The notes under the pieces: model-generated | Databases searched by the model: none | Told to the model about the DNA's origin: nothing | Seen by the model: only the letters and a program-made list of their open reading frames with translations | Made by a program: the position numbers and the translations under genes | Shown here: piece by piece, positions 25,451 through 38,095 of the stretch | How the letters are laid out: every line of letters begins with the position of its first letter | Numbering within the stretch: position 1 is the stretch's first letter | Assembly: GCA_965153455.1 (NCBI GenBank) | Contig: OZ234500.1 | Location: 6,634,001 to 6,698,000, forward strand | Direction: 5' to 3' | DNA length: 64,000 bases | DNA from: Sphagnum compactum | Taxonomy: Eukaryota; Bryophyta; Sphagnopsida; Sphagnales

Positions 25451-25870
25451 ATCCACTTATAATGAAATCATATTACTTTTATAATAAAAAAAATGGACAA
25501 AATTGATAGGCCATTCATGTTTGGAAACCATCAAGGTTCTTCATGAACATTCCCATTTCATCATTGAAATGTTGCAAAAAGCAAAAATACATGGAGAAAT
25601 TTCCAAACCTTCATATGGCCTTTTGCCCTATTACACATTCATAGACAACAATCAACCCAAATAACAATTTAAAAAAAGGGTAAAATAAACAAATAATGAA
25701 AACAACACAAAATCAAAACAAAAGACCAATAAACCTTCAAAATAAATTGTCTTCCATGAGCTTGTTGTTATTTTCAACCACAATATCTTTAGATGCTAGA
25801 AAGCCTTTCACATTTTTAAGGTTCAAGACACACCCAACACATGCATGACCAAACCAATTTTTACAATGAA
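25450..25870. other. AT-rich spacer
   Basis: Nothing recognisable between the 51-bp minisatellite and the hAT remnant. The 3' terminal repeat of the hAT element may lie here but could not be identified. Confidence 0.4.
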
Positions 25871-27790
25871 AATCAAGTAATCCAAATTTTCAATCCCCAA
25901 CCTAAATTATCATAGATTTGTAATAACACAAACCACACTTAAAATTCTTTTGATTTCAATTTGTGAACCAACAATGCCAAATATTTGACAAGTCGAAAAA
26001 GACACATGCAAAAATTGCATCACATGTTGTGACCACAAATCCAAAAGGTTTTCAACTTTTGTTGCCCCCATATAAAGTTGTTGAAACAATTATAACTCAT
26101 TCCTTAAATGGTAGACATAATTACATCATCATTGGACACAATTTGTCCAAAGAACATGTCATCATCTTCAACCGGTGTCATTTCCATTGTTGACCTAACA
26201 CAATTTAAGTGTAAAGAAACTTCCAACAAAAGAAGGCATACCATTTAACATCATATGCAACAACAAATTCAACAATATGATTATTGCCCATAAAGTCCCA
26301 AATAATTTTATGTTTTTGAAATAGGGGTCCAACATGATTGCCAACATGTAGTGCACCTTGGTCTCATGGTAAGCCATAGAAAATGTTAGGAATGGTGTCA
26401 AAATTTGGAGAACTTGCACCATCATCCTGTTTGAATTCTTGCAATTTTAGATCAAAATCACCAAGAATTAGTGGTCAATTCAAAGCTTAAATCCTAATCA
26501 CATTAGCTTTCATGGTAATCCATAATGTGAAAGTAAAGAAAATGCATTTGATAACAACTAGTAACCTTAGCTTTTATTCAAAACACAACTTGAGAATAGA
26601 GAGCATGTATTAACAATGGTTTGAGCAACCTAAGTTTGGCACATTAGCACTTTAGAAAATAAATGCAAAGCTTGTTGACATCCATAACACATGGAAATTA
26701 CATTTTGATATTCAAAAGTTTCTTGAAACAAGATGACATGTGAGGCAAATCATGTCTTCTTACGAGTTTTAAGCAGTGTGAATTAGTAAACCTACAATAA
26801 CATAAGAATTTTTCCACTTTTGCCTTCCCTTTTGATATTTAAAAATCCATGTTATAATATTTTGTAATGAACTTTGAGCATTTTCTAGCTCGCCTCCACA
26901 AAACCATGGCAAACTTTGGCATCATCACTACCATATTGACATGCCTTTGACATAACAAAACCAAAACAAGACCCTCCGAATGGGCATGGCAATTGAAGTG
27001 GCAAACAAGAAACAACAATTATGAATGCAATAGTCAATGTAAATAAATTAAAGGCCTTTGTGTTTCACATATGCAACCACTTTGTCAAGAAAACCAAATG
27101 AATTGAACAAACCCTTGAGCCAATTTTCCATGATGATGCTTAATGTATTATGCAATTCAAATTTCCCCATAATCGCATTGGGGGGCTCTCATGAACTATT
27201 GATAAAACTAACAACCATGTCAAAAATGTCATATCCAACCCGAGACATCTAAAGATCAAAAGAAGTTGTTCATGTAACACATGATGCAAAAAAATGTAAA
27301 ACCTTGGTTTTGTCCACAACATTCAAAAGCACTTCATTCACAAGTTATTATTGAAAAGGAAATTAAACATTTTCACATTGATGTAAAAGTAATTATTTCA
27401 ACCATAGATTTTTGACATAAGATAAAGGTCGATATCCTTTTGCAATATACAACACCAAATCTTCTAAATAAACTTGTTGGGTAACGTCAAATTTGTGATT
27501 AAGGTGTTGGTTACCCAAAAAAATGGGATTTGAAATGGCTGCATTATTTTCTTTTCTTTTCTTTTTACAACCTATTTTTGATTAGTAACTTCATTTTATT
27601 TTCCAGCATAGAAAATAATCCCCGCTTGCTATACTCCCTTAGATGTTCATTAGAAACATGTTGTTTCAACAAACTTGTGCCATGTTCATTGTTGTAATTT
27701 AGAAGCCTTTTGTTATTCCCTTGTGTAAACATCCTATCAACTTGCAACGAGGCAAGGCGACACATAATACAATGAAACATTTGTGAACTA
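25870..27790 (-). mobile_element. Degenerate hAT-family transposase
   Basis: Read on the minus strand, fragments occur in the correct order for a hAT transposase but in different frames with stops. A BED-finger-like segment comes first (27780-27565: CIMC, HGTSLLKQHVSNEH). A catalytic-core-like segment follows (about 27240-27060: MVVSFINSS, NAIMGKFELHNT, KVVAYVKH). Then comes the block MLAIMLDPYFKN (about 26340), and last a C-terminal dimerisation-like block GIVGSQIE with KRIL (about 25970-25920). hAT enzymes use this order of BED finger, RNase-H-like core with insertion, and dimerisation domain. Frameshifts and stops throughout show it is dead. Terminal inverted repeats and the 8-bp target duplication were not found, so the ends are approximate. 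Confidence 0.7.
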
Positions 27791-28616
27791 CAAGCATGAA
27801 TTACTATAATAGAATCAAGAAGTCAAAGAATGCCTAGTAATCAAAGGTGTGATGCCATGGGTGCCAAATGTCACAATTGGTCGGAATTGTGGACTTACAA
27901 GTGCCCAAGATGCCTCCATGTTAGATGTTTCTTGAGATCCAATTAGTGCATTATTGGAAGATAAAAATTCATTATAATTTTCATTTGGCATTTTTTTAAT
28001 GAAATAATTACAATTGTTGAAGTCATCTCTTCAAACAATTTCTTTAGCACATTTGTAAACATACAAAATAGAATTGTACACCAAAAATGAATGGAACCAT
28101 ACAAAATTGAATTCACCTCATAAATGGACACACACACACATAAATTTCATGCTCCCTAATGTGTTTCAACATGATTGATAGGAAGCTAAGACAAAATTGT
28201 AGGAGAATTAGTTCTCAAAAGTAGCCATTCTGATAGGAACACTTAACTAGTCTTTGAAGTTACGTTCACATAAAGAGTGAAAGGATCCATCTTACATGTC
28301 AAAAAAATGGCTACATTAGATATTTGAGTTGTTTGCCACAAGAAAATGAACATTGTGGGAAAAAAATTTGGGTTCTTTTACAATTTCCCATAGAAAGCTT
28401 AATTGTGATTTAAAGATATTGAAAAATACCATTACTAGTTCCTTAGGTGTATTTTTGCTTACAAAGTTTAAAACATGGTCACAAATTGTAGGTTCCTTAT
28501 GGACTATTCATGTTATTATTGATATTATAAAAGGAAAAAATGTTGTGATACCAAATATGACCATGTCACATTTAAAACCAAGGATTTAGAAACTTGTTTT
28601 CACACCAGGAGGGTGC
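27790..28616. other. AT-rich region after the hAT remnant
   Basis: Probably includes the 5' part of the hAT element on the minus strand. A CA-type run lies at about 28127-28140. A 78-codon plus-strand frame (28353-28589) has no recognisable domain. Confidence 0.4.
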
Positions 28617-28876
28617 AAATTCTTTAAGGTGTACCAAAATCTTGTCACAACATCACTTTTTTCTATTTTTTTTACCTAGTCCTTTTTTACCATCTAAAGA
28701 CACATTTATGAATGAATATGATGGAATCTATAATTGTAATAGTTTAAAATATAGTCCTTTTGAGAATTTAACAACTTTTGATTCATTCTCTTATATTGGG
28801 ATCATAAATAAGGTAAAAAAGGACTATAGTAAGGACTAAGCCCTTTTCGTCTTGTGTGGTACACCTTAAAGGATTT
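28617..28876. mobile_element. MITE-like element with nested terminal inverted repeats
   Basis: The outer arms 28617-28636 (AAATTCTTTAAGGTGTACCA) and 28857-28876 match as inverted repeats at 19 of 20 positions. Inside them, TAGTCCTTTTTTACC (28677-28691) and GGTAAAAAAGGACTA (28812-28826) form a perfect 15-bp inverted pair. The 260-bp unit has no coding capacity. Target-site duplications are not clear. Confidence 0.7.
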
Positions 28877-28879
28877 TCA

Positions 28880-29755
28880 CCTATGAAAATAAATCTTCAT
28901 TATAATCAAAATAAAACAATGAGTTTCAAATATATTTGACCCCATATACCTCCACCAAGGAACAACTAAAATAAGTACTAACAATATATACCCCTTACAA
29001 TTAATGAATTTGAATATAATGATTGAAGGGATACATAGGTTCCCTATGTCCTTCCTCTTGTTCTGTCTATCACAATTGAATTTTCCACTTGCACAAACCA
29101 AACAAAAAATACATTTCAATGTCACATTTTAAGTAAAGTTTTGTTCAACATCACCCTAATCCTGTACATTTTTTGGCCTACTAGGGCATATAGCAAATAG
29201 ATTTATATCCTTCATAGGAAAGAACATGTTTGCAAGATTTTGTACATTTTTCATTATTTGTGCATGTATTGCTTGAAGAAATTGTCTAGTATGATTTGTT
29301 TTTATAAAATAAACTAGCATAAATGGTTGGCTTTTTCAACTACCCTCTTCTGAAACACTAAACAAAATTCAAATTTAGATATCTTATCAAATTGTCATCC
29401 AAGATGAACATTATCCATGTGGGTCATGTACATTGATGTTGAAGAAACATATTATCTTGCTTTTGCTTGGTACATTTAAACCTAATTTGTAAATCACTAA
29501 ACCAACCAACAACAATGTGCCCCATAATATAGGTGATGAAACAAAGGGGGATAAATCATGCACCTTAGCTAAAAGCAACACAAATACCAAAATGTGTGAG
29601 GGCAAACACGATGTCCTTAACAACCCCAATTTTCACAATCTAATATTATTTATTAAGAAATGGCAACTCTAAAAAGTGGAGGGCTTTAAATTTGTGCGTG
29701 TCAAACTCCTCTTATAAAAACAACATTTGAAACATAAAAATGTGTTGAGTTTTAA
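28880..29755. other. Non-coding AT-rich region
   Basis: Short frames on the minus strand (for example 29125-28877) show a weak transposase-like flavour (a PWWRYMGSN segment), but not enough to assign a family. Confidence 0.35.
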
Positions 29756-29760
29756 AAAAA

Positions 29761-30025
29761 TGGTTGTTACATCAAAGGCCAAGTTCAAGAAAAAATGGTT
29801 GTTTTAGTAGGACTAAATTTTAGCAACACATTCAAACTAATAGTTGTTGCATCAAAGGCCGAATTAAAAAAAAAAAAGGTTGTTTTAGCAAGACTAAATT
29901 TAAGCAACACATTCAAACCAATGGTTGATACAACAAGGGTTGAGTTCCAACAAAACACACACACACACACACACTCAAAGAACAAGCAAGTTCAAACAAC
30001 ATAATGGTTGTTGCAATGAAAAGGA
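29761..30025. repeat. ~80-bp tandem repeat, about 3 units
   Basis: TGGTTGTTACATCAAAGGCC at 29761 recurs as variants at about 29841, 29922 and 30005. Shared inner blocks are GTTTTAG(C/T)A(A/G)GACTAAATTT and AGCAACACATTCAAAC. A CA dinucleotide run (about 29955-29976) interrupts the last unit. Confidence 0.65.
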
Positions 30026-30215
30026 AAAAACACAAATGTGAAACAAGAAGGACCATGATCCTATTCTTTGAAAAACACAAATGTGAAGCAAGGAGGTGAA
30101 TCTATTCTTTAAAAAACATGAATGCAAAGTAGGAGGAACATAATCATGTTTTTAGAAAAACACAAATGTGAAGCAAGGAGGAACACCATCTTATTTTTTG
30201 AAAAACAAGAATGCA
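30026..30215. repeat. ~44-bp tandem repeat, about 4-5 units
   Basis: The word AAACACAAATGTGAA or a variant occurs at about 30028, 30072, 30113, 30158 and 30200. It is followed each time by an AAGGAGGA-like block and a T-rich ATCTTATTTTTTG-like block. It directly abuts the 80-bp array but has an unrelated unit. Confidence 0.6.
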
Positions 30216-32570
30216 AAATGAAGAAACAAATTACTTCTATGAAGATTTGTTTGTTCACACACAAAAGATGAAAAGCTCTTCAAGCAAGCAAACATAAAAA
30301 CCTCTACAACAATTTGAATTTTTTTGAAGAAGATGTTATGTAATGGCATGAAATGGCATCTACATTAATCCAAAAAAATGTGAAGAAAATGTCGAGCAAT
30401 GTCATTAGTGTTGTGATGTCACAAAACCATAAAACCAAATACCTATACCCATCTAAGACACTTAAATCTAAGGAGGTCCTTGGGGGTTTTGTCCACTAAA
30501 AATGAACGAATAAAAGGTTTTGGGTTTTTACCATGATTTTACCATGATCAATGATTCATTGGGTGAAAGTTTATGTTGACATTTTAATTTTTGGATCCAG
30601 TTACAGTCAACTTCTTAATTCTTGGATCTAGAACCATCGATTTGAACATTTGGATCCATGTACTTGCACAACATTGGTAATCACTTTTCACAATAAAATC
30701 CACATCATTTGGTAATATGAAATATATTGTTTATGTATGAAGTTTGGCATTTTTACTTATAAGATGCACTTTAATTACATATGTGTTCACAAGAGGCCTA
30801 ATTATTATTTTCAACCCCCACAACTTTGAGAGGTTTTATTTTTTTATTTTGCTTTTCAAACCCAAGTGGAGGTTTGTAAACAACTATAAAGCTAGCAAGT
30901 GAAGGGCCACTTAGACCTTTTTAACCTCCATGGTTGAAAAGGGTGGGAGAGTGAACAAATGCTTTTTAAGAGCTTAAATGTTTGCTCACTGACCTGTCTA
31001 CCCTAACATTGAACCTTTTGAACAACCTTCCTTCCTTGTTTCCACATGTCTACCATAAGATGCCTTCTGCAATTAGGGTAGCCTGCCTTCTGACTAAACA
31101 CCACCCTATGACTTAACACCAAAAATAATCACTACTAAGGGGGGTTAACAAATAAGGATTGTTTTATTGGTGTTCATATGTTGCCCTATCACTAAACGTT
31201 TGGTGACAAAAAATTGCGTTTGACATTTTTTATAGTTCCAACCAATGACATTCAATTTATGTTTGGTCATGGGAATGTTAGAAAAAATTTATAATGAAAT
31301 TTTGTTCATTTATTTAGTGGGAGGTGTTTGGTGATGAAGGATGAAATAATTATATAACACACATATATGTGTACATCTATATGGCCATTAACCACACTAT
31401 TGGACAAAATTGTTTAGTGAAAGGGGTATTTTAAGGTAGGATTATAATTATTATTGTTCTATGACTGAAGCTAATGTTTAGACATGGGTTCATATACATC
31501 ACAAAATAATGCACATACATATTATAAATCTAATAAATCCAAATGTACTTGGGGCTTTAGGTGTTTGGTGAAAGGAAAGATTTAGGGTGGATTTACAAAT
31601 AATGAATTCCATTATGTGTTTTTTAGTGTTTGGTGATGAGTACAACTTTTAGGGTTGAAAGGGGTATAACAAATTAATGGACTTTAACAACACATTAAAC
31701 TGCAAAGTTTCTGAATCTAAGGAACTAAAAAATTCCTAAATTTCTTTCCTGCCAAAACAACCCATCACAATCATAATGTTGGGTGTCTAAATGCAATTGT
31801 ATTACATTCAACTTAATTTAGTTCAATTGCAAATGGACATGTCTAGAATACCACAACATGTGGAAGACAAATTTCAAGAATTTTTAAAGTTGTTATGTCT
31901 TAGTGCAATAGTGCTCATATCATAAATGCCTAAAGAAGGTATAGAGATTTCAAGCATATTAATCAAAGATGAGAAGATTGAGTTGTTTAGCAAAGTGAAA
32001 GAAGAGATCATAGAGTTGCTTAACAACTGGAAAGAAGAAACCAAAGAGCTACAAATCAAAGTGAAAGATAACATAGTGTTGTAGATTGTGAAAGAAGAGA
32101 CACTAAAACTACCCAAGATAAAGAATCACCAAGATGAGAGCATAATTACATAAATTGACAAGATTTATAAGGAAAATTTCAGCAAGTTCATTTACTTTCA
32201 TTGGATAGTTAAATTAATTATCCTTGTGGTAGGAAAAAGTGTAAAAACAATGGGTCATGGCAGATTTCTTAAAGCTCGAACACATTGTATAATTAAATAT
32301 AGTCCTATAACCTATACAACAACAACATATGAATATTTAGACTAGATTGATCTTGTAGACATCTATGATCTAATCAACATTAGTGTGTATTGACACATGA
32401 ATATGGATTGCACAAATACCCATAACTAACACACTTATTGTTTTCTTGGTTTGAACATAGGAAATATAAGGGAATACCACTAATGGGGCCTAACCGCATT
32501 CCATCAAGCTTTTGGAAGTTGGGTCCAGGAAAATTAGGAGCATTATGATGTTCAATGTCCTTTGTAGGAG
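30216..32570. other. AT-rich non-coding region
   Basis: No gene recognised. Several copies of a GTGTTTGGTGATG-like word lie between 31190 and 31640, which may be part of a dispersed repeat. Around 31870-32140 a minus-strand frame (80 codons, Ser/Leu-rich) has internal repeats but no known domain. The far end probably belongs to the pogo-like element that follows. Confidence 0.4.
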
Positions 32571-32639
32571 ACGAAGTTAGGTGATGGACCGACTAAAAGC
32601 GGACAAGGAGAATGTCCTTCCTCAGACTATATCAAACAC

Positions 32640-34660
32640 AATGCAAAGGTCAACAAGAACAAATAGGGTGCCTACTACAAATCCAAGAGGTAAGTGGTCA
32701 AGTGAATGATTAGAATCAACCATGGATGTAATTGAAAGAAGCATAACTCCTTTACGAAAGGCCAACAAGTTTTGGGGCATATTCGTAATTTCATTATCTG
32801 ACCACCTATATGGGAAGACCAGAAGTAGGAAAATTGGACCACCAAGTGTATTAATAGAAGAAAAAGATGAAGCTATTGTTGCATGGGTGTTGAGTATGCA
32901 AGAATGTGGCTTTCCATAACACTATAACAACTCAAATGGAAGGTGGCAGAAAGTGATTAAAAACTTGACCCACCCCATTTCGAAATGGGTTGGACTCATG
33001 GTGGTATTGGTTTAAATGCAAGCATCCAAAGTTGAACATTCGTCTTGCAAATGGATTAGACATCAACAGAGCCCAAGGTCTAACTGCCAGCTTTTGTAAT
33101 TTGTTTTACAAAAAATGACATCTTCATACACCCAACATCAATATAGGCCTGATCACATATGGAACTGTGATGAGACTGGGATTCAAGTAGGGAGGCAATC
33201 AAGAGCTATAATTATAACAAAGAAGGGATCTCATCAAGTGTATAACATTATCCCTAAATTTAGATAATGGCTGACCATCAACTATGCAGTGAATGCAACA
33301 AGGGGATCCATATTAGGGTTTTACATATTTTGAGGTGAAAGAATAAGAGGTGATTACATTCTACATTGCAAACCTGGAACATGTATGGCAATCCAAACCA
33401 AAAACATGGATGACAAGCTTTTTATTCAAAAAAATTTAATCATTTTTCAAGAGGTCAGTCCCAAGTGGTAGCTCTTCAAGCAACCATCATCTATTAGCTC
33501 TAGATGGACATGGTTCACATGTTAGCCTAGAGGCAATAGAACAAGCACAACAATTTTGTCTATATATGGTTACCATACCTTAACACACCTCCCATGCCTT
33601 GTAGCCTTTAGATGTGAATTGTTTTAAGCCCTTCAAAACAACTTTCAAAAAAGAAAGAAACAATAGCATGGTTAGAAAACAATTACAATGAACTAAACAA
33701 GGTTATATTTGTAGCGTGGGTAGATAAGGCATTAAATGTAATTTGTCCAAAAGAAACATTAAGAATGGGTTTAAGGTTATAAGAATTTGGCCTTTTAATC
33801 CAAACGTTATGGATGGAAAGACTAAGCCTAATGAACTTTATGTTGCTGATTACAACAACAACACATCAGATGAGGACAATGAAGAAAACTTTGATGAAAT
33901 AATTAATTATACTAAAGGTTGGGGTGAAGATGGAGCAGTTGTAAAGCTAATAAACATAGCCACTACTACAGATGACACTGCTACAACTAGAACTGATGTT
34001 GATGGGCAGAAAGAACTACCAAGGTATTATGTGGAAGAGTTTACAAGTCTCAGTATCATAGAAAATACAGGAATAGAAAGTACATTAGATGACATAGTTA
34101 ATCTATGTGAACTTACAAATGCATATGAAAGGGAGTTGCTTCACTTTAGAAAAGCTCCAGCTCCAATTTGCTTTCAAAATTTATTGTCCTTCCTACATTT
34201 GCTTGCAAGAAAAACACGCAGCAAAGAGCCGTTAATTGACTATAATTAGTCTCATGTTGTTATTTTTGATGAATATTTGCAAATTCTACGACAAAAAGCT
34301 ATGGACAAAGAAACAACAAAAGTAATAAAAGAACAAAGGAGAAAGGAAAAGGAGGAAACAAAAAAAAGGCGTAGAATAGATTCACAAAGTGCTACAGACA
34401 TAATAGTTCAAAGGCTAGTTGAGAAATGACATAGAGTAGATTTCAACTGAGCTTGGTTAACATTTACAATTAAGGAAGCAGGTGACAAATTTCGCTCAAA
34501 CTTCCAAGCTGGTTATAAAGTGCATCCATTAGGGTACAAAGCCATCAACCTAGGCATTTCAATAGCTGCATAATTAGAAGCTACAACAAGGGCAAAGGCG
34601 AGGATGCTTGCAAAAGGCCATGTTCCACCAAGGTTGCCCCAACTTCCCATTGATGAATAA
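32640..34660 (+). mobile_element. Degenerate pogo/Tigger-like (DDE_1) transposase
   Basis: Plus-strand fragments run in family order. An HTH block comes first (32722-32919: ANKFWGI, SLSDHLYGKTRSRK, AIVAWVLSMQECG). Next is a WWFKCKHP-like segment (about 33010) and the catalytic core: WNCDETGIQ (about 33175), a KGSHQVYNIIPK segment, LDGHGSH (about 33500) and PLDVNCFKPFK (about 33605). After it, GFKVIRIWPFNPNVMD (about 33765-33810) starts an open frame of 168 codons (33743-34249). The same frame continues past one stop into a Lys/Arg/Glu-rich coiled region and ends near 34660. The HTH/CENP-B plus DDE order is typical of pogo-like transposases. Several stops and frameshifts lie between the HTH and the C-terminal frame, so it is inactive. 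Terminal repeats were not identified. Confidence 0.75.
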
Positions 34661-34920
34661 ACTGCAAGTTGTAGCAAGATGTGAAGGGTGGGGGGTTGTA
34701 GCAAGATGTAGGGGAAATCCAAGAAAAAAAAAAGATAGTGAATGAGTGTAGCTCAGGAAAGCCAAGACTAAATGAAGAGAACAAAGCTCCAGTTTGAATT
34801 TGGATAATTACAACAAAAGGAAGGCGACAAAAAGAAAGAGCTTGGAGTTCAAAAAGCTTGGATAGACGGAAAAGAAAAAAAGAGATAACCCTGGCCTAAG
34901 GAGAACAAAAGAATGATGGC

Positions 34921-36560
34921 CAGGGGGAGAGAAAGCTTCAACATAAGGGAGAGAGGAAATGCACCCCTAGATGTGCTATAATAAAGAGGAGATAAGGAGA
35001 AAGAGCTTTAACGCCAGGGAGAAAAAGAGGGAGATTTGATAGAAGGTAGAGAGTGTGTACCTTTGGATGCGCTAATTTGGCAAAAGAGAGAAAAAAAACT
35101 TCAATGCCAGGGAGAAAGAGAGGGAGATTGGATAGAGGGGAAAAGTGCACACCCCTGGATGCACTAATTTGGCAGAGGAGAGAGAGAGAAAGCTTCAACG
35201 CCAAGGAGAAAGAGATTCGGCAAAGGGGAGAAAGAAATAACTTCAACACCAAGGAGAGAGAAAGGGAGATTCGGCATAACTTCGATGTTAGGGAAAAAGA
35301 AAGAAGGAGATTCAGCAAAGGGGAGAGAGAGAGAGCTTCAATGCCAGGGAGAGAGAGGAAGAGAACCTCAACGCCAAGGGGAGAAAGAAAGGGAGATTCA
35401 ATAAAGGGGAGAGAGAAGGAGTGATGGTTAGGGAGAGAGAAAAAGTTTCGGTAAAGGGGAGAGTGAATGCGCACCCCCAAATGCGTTAATTCGGTAGAGG
35501 AGAGAGAAGGAGAGGTTCAATGCCAGGGAAAGAGAAAAAAGGAGATTCGGCAAAACTTCAATGTTAAAGAGAGAGAAAGAGAAGGAAATTCGGCAAAACT
35601 TCAACGCAAGGGAGAGATAGATAGAAAGGGAGATTCGATATAACTTCAACGTTAAGGAGAGAGAGAAAGGGAGATTTTGTAGAGCTTCAACGCTAGGGAA
35701 AAAAAGAAAAAAAAAAGAAATTCGGCAAAGCTTCAACGCTAGGGAAAAAGAGAAAGAGAAAGAGAAGGAGATTCAGCAGAGGGGAGTGAGAGAGAGAGCT
35801 TCAACACCAAGGAGAGAGAGAAGGAGATTCGATAGAGCTTCATTGTTAGGGAGAGAGAGAGGGAGATTTGGCAAAACTTCAACACCAGGGAGAGAAAAGG
35901 GGGGATTCGATAGAGGGGAGAGAGAGAAAACTTCAACACTAAGTAGGGAAAGAGAGGGAAATTTGGTAAAACTTCAACGCTAGGGAGAAAGAGAGGGAGG
36001 GAGATTCAGTAGAAGGGAGAGAAAGAGAGCTTCAACACTAGGGAGAGATAGAGAGGGAGATTTTAGCAAAAATTCAATGCCAAAGAAAGAGATAAAGAAA
36101 GAAAGAAAGGGAAATTCAATAGAGCTTCAACATAAGGGAGAAAAAGAGAGGGGGATTTGGTAGAGACGAGTGAGAGAAAGACGCACCTTAAGATGCATTG
36201 CAACAAATAGGAGAAAGAACAATGGTTAGAGAGAGAAGGGGAGATCCAGCACAAGGGAGAACACGCGCACCCCAAGATGTGTTACAACAGAGAAGATATA
36301 GAGTTTCAATGCTAAGGAGAAGAGAGAGAGAGAGCCTCAACATTAGAAAGAAAGAGAAAGAACTTCAACACTAAGAATAGAGAAAAATGATGGCCAGGGC
36401 GAGAAAGAAAGGTTCGACAAAGGGGAAAAAAAAGTGATGGCTAGGGAGAGAGATGGGCGTTCGGTAGAAGGGAAAGAGCACGCGCACCCCCATAACATCT
36501 TGTAATAGAGAGGAGAGAGGAGAAAGAAAGAACGCACACAATGGCCAGGGAGAGAGAAAG
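34921..36560. repeat. Purine-rich degenerate minisatellite, ~1.6 kb
   Basis: The plus strand is dominated by A and G. Loosely repeated units of about 40-55 bases combine CTTCAACGCCAGGGAGAGA-like and GGAGATTCGGCAAAGGGG-like blocks. Rarer blocks of GCGCACCCC(C/A)AAATGCGTT type recur near 35150, 35470, 36265 and 36485. Open frames on both strands (Leu/Ser-rich on minus, Arg/Glu-rich on plus, up to 180 codons) are composition artefacts. Long purine tracts with mirror symmetry can form triplex structures; that is general knowledge, not shown here. Confidence 0.75.
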
Positions 36561-38095
36561 GTTCATTGACTTACAATGGATGGGACTAAGAAGTTCAAAC
36601 GAGAAAATCACCTACAATCAATGGAAACCTGCAACCTAAAAACTCAAACACGATGTGCAAAGAAGAAAAAAAAAAAAAAAGCCTTCAATCGTCCCTTGTT
36701 TCATAGCTTGCACACACATGAGCAATAGGTTAGTGAGGTCCCATGAGTAGAAAGAAATGTAGAAAGAAATTGCAAGCTTGGCAATGATTATAGGATAGGT
36801 TGAGAGCAATATTTGGTCCAACATAAAAACCACAAAGCACACTGAGGGAGCGCTTCAATGACACCAACATCACCAACGACATTGAGCAACAACAAACTTA
36901 GCAAATTCTTGTTCCAATGCACAGGAGAGAAACTAAACCTTAAGTTTGCGGTGCACATTTTAGTTTAGGAAATTAGGGTTAATGGAACAACTTTTTGCTA
37001 TGACTGTTGATTGGTCTCATTTTTGAAAATTTTAATCTTGGCCCTTCATGCCTAATGAACTATTTTGTATGAAAAAGATAATGGTGTTCGCATCCATCCA
37101 GTTTGAAAATGAGCATCATGTTGTCCATTTGTCAACAGATTGAAGATTGATCATGCAGTGTGATGTGTTTGTTGATCGGTCACCCATGTGTTTACTTTGT
37201 ACCTTTTCCAGTTTTAAAGGACCCATACCTTGAGTGGGCATATCTCCGTCATTCCTCAACCATTTGATGCGATCTAAGTGGCTATGGATGCGCCAAAGCA
37301 GATTTACAAAAAGTCTTTGAACAGTAGGAGAAACCAAACACTTGATTGGCCTATTTTGCTCTGAGGGCTTAAGTGTTCGATGATCGGCCAGGCTACCCTA
37401 TGATAAAACTTGAGGTTGATTGGACTCAGTCAACATTGTCAATTTAGACCCCTATGTTGCTCTGGGTGCATGAAGTTCCATTTACCATAAGGAATCTAAT
37501 TTCCATTACCTAGATTTAAATTAATTTTTAATAATAAGGTGAGTACCAATTGACAATTTGGGTACTTATTTGTGCATTTAAAAAATAATATATATATATA
37601 TTTCAAAAAGTTGATTGTTCTCATGGGGTTCCCACAAGCTTCCAAAGTCAACTCCCCATAACTTGTGTAAATTAGCAAGGGGGGCCCTGGGGCACATGGA
37701 AAAAGTGAGGTAAAATACCCTTCAGGCTTCCACCCTAAATTCAACTCAATTCATGATGTACTCACTCCCCTTTCAAAACTTTTCATACTCAACCATAATA
37801 GAAGATTTTAAAAGTGGGGAAAAAAAGGTTAGGATATAATAATAATAATAATAATAGTAAGATGTGGGCCTCTACAAGTATGTATGATAAGCAATTCCTC
37901 CATTCCTCACATGTGGGGGCCTCTACTAGGCTAATAGTGTGCACCATATTCAAAACAATGGTAGATCACCTTTTTAAAAAAGTTATTTGCATCACACGAG
38001 GTTGTATGGGCATGATGTGAGCATGAAGTTTATATTCATTGTAGGTGGCATTTGGCCAAAAGGTGGCCTAAAAGGCAAAACCAGCAACAAATTTG
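36560..38095. other. Non-coding region
   Basis: No gene recognised. It holds an A run (36665-36680), a TA run near 37590 and an ATA-type triplet microsatellite (about 37838-37855). Confidence 0.45.

Noticed and set aside
34938-35480. 180-codon minus-strand ORF, Leu/Ser-rich, looking like a membrane protein
   Set aside because: It lies entirely in the purine-rich minisatellite and mirrors its repeat units; composition alone explains it.
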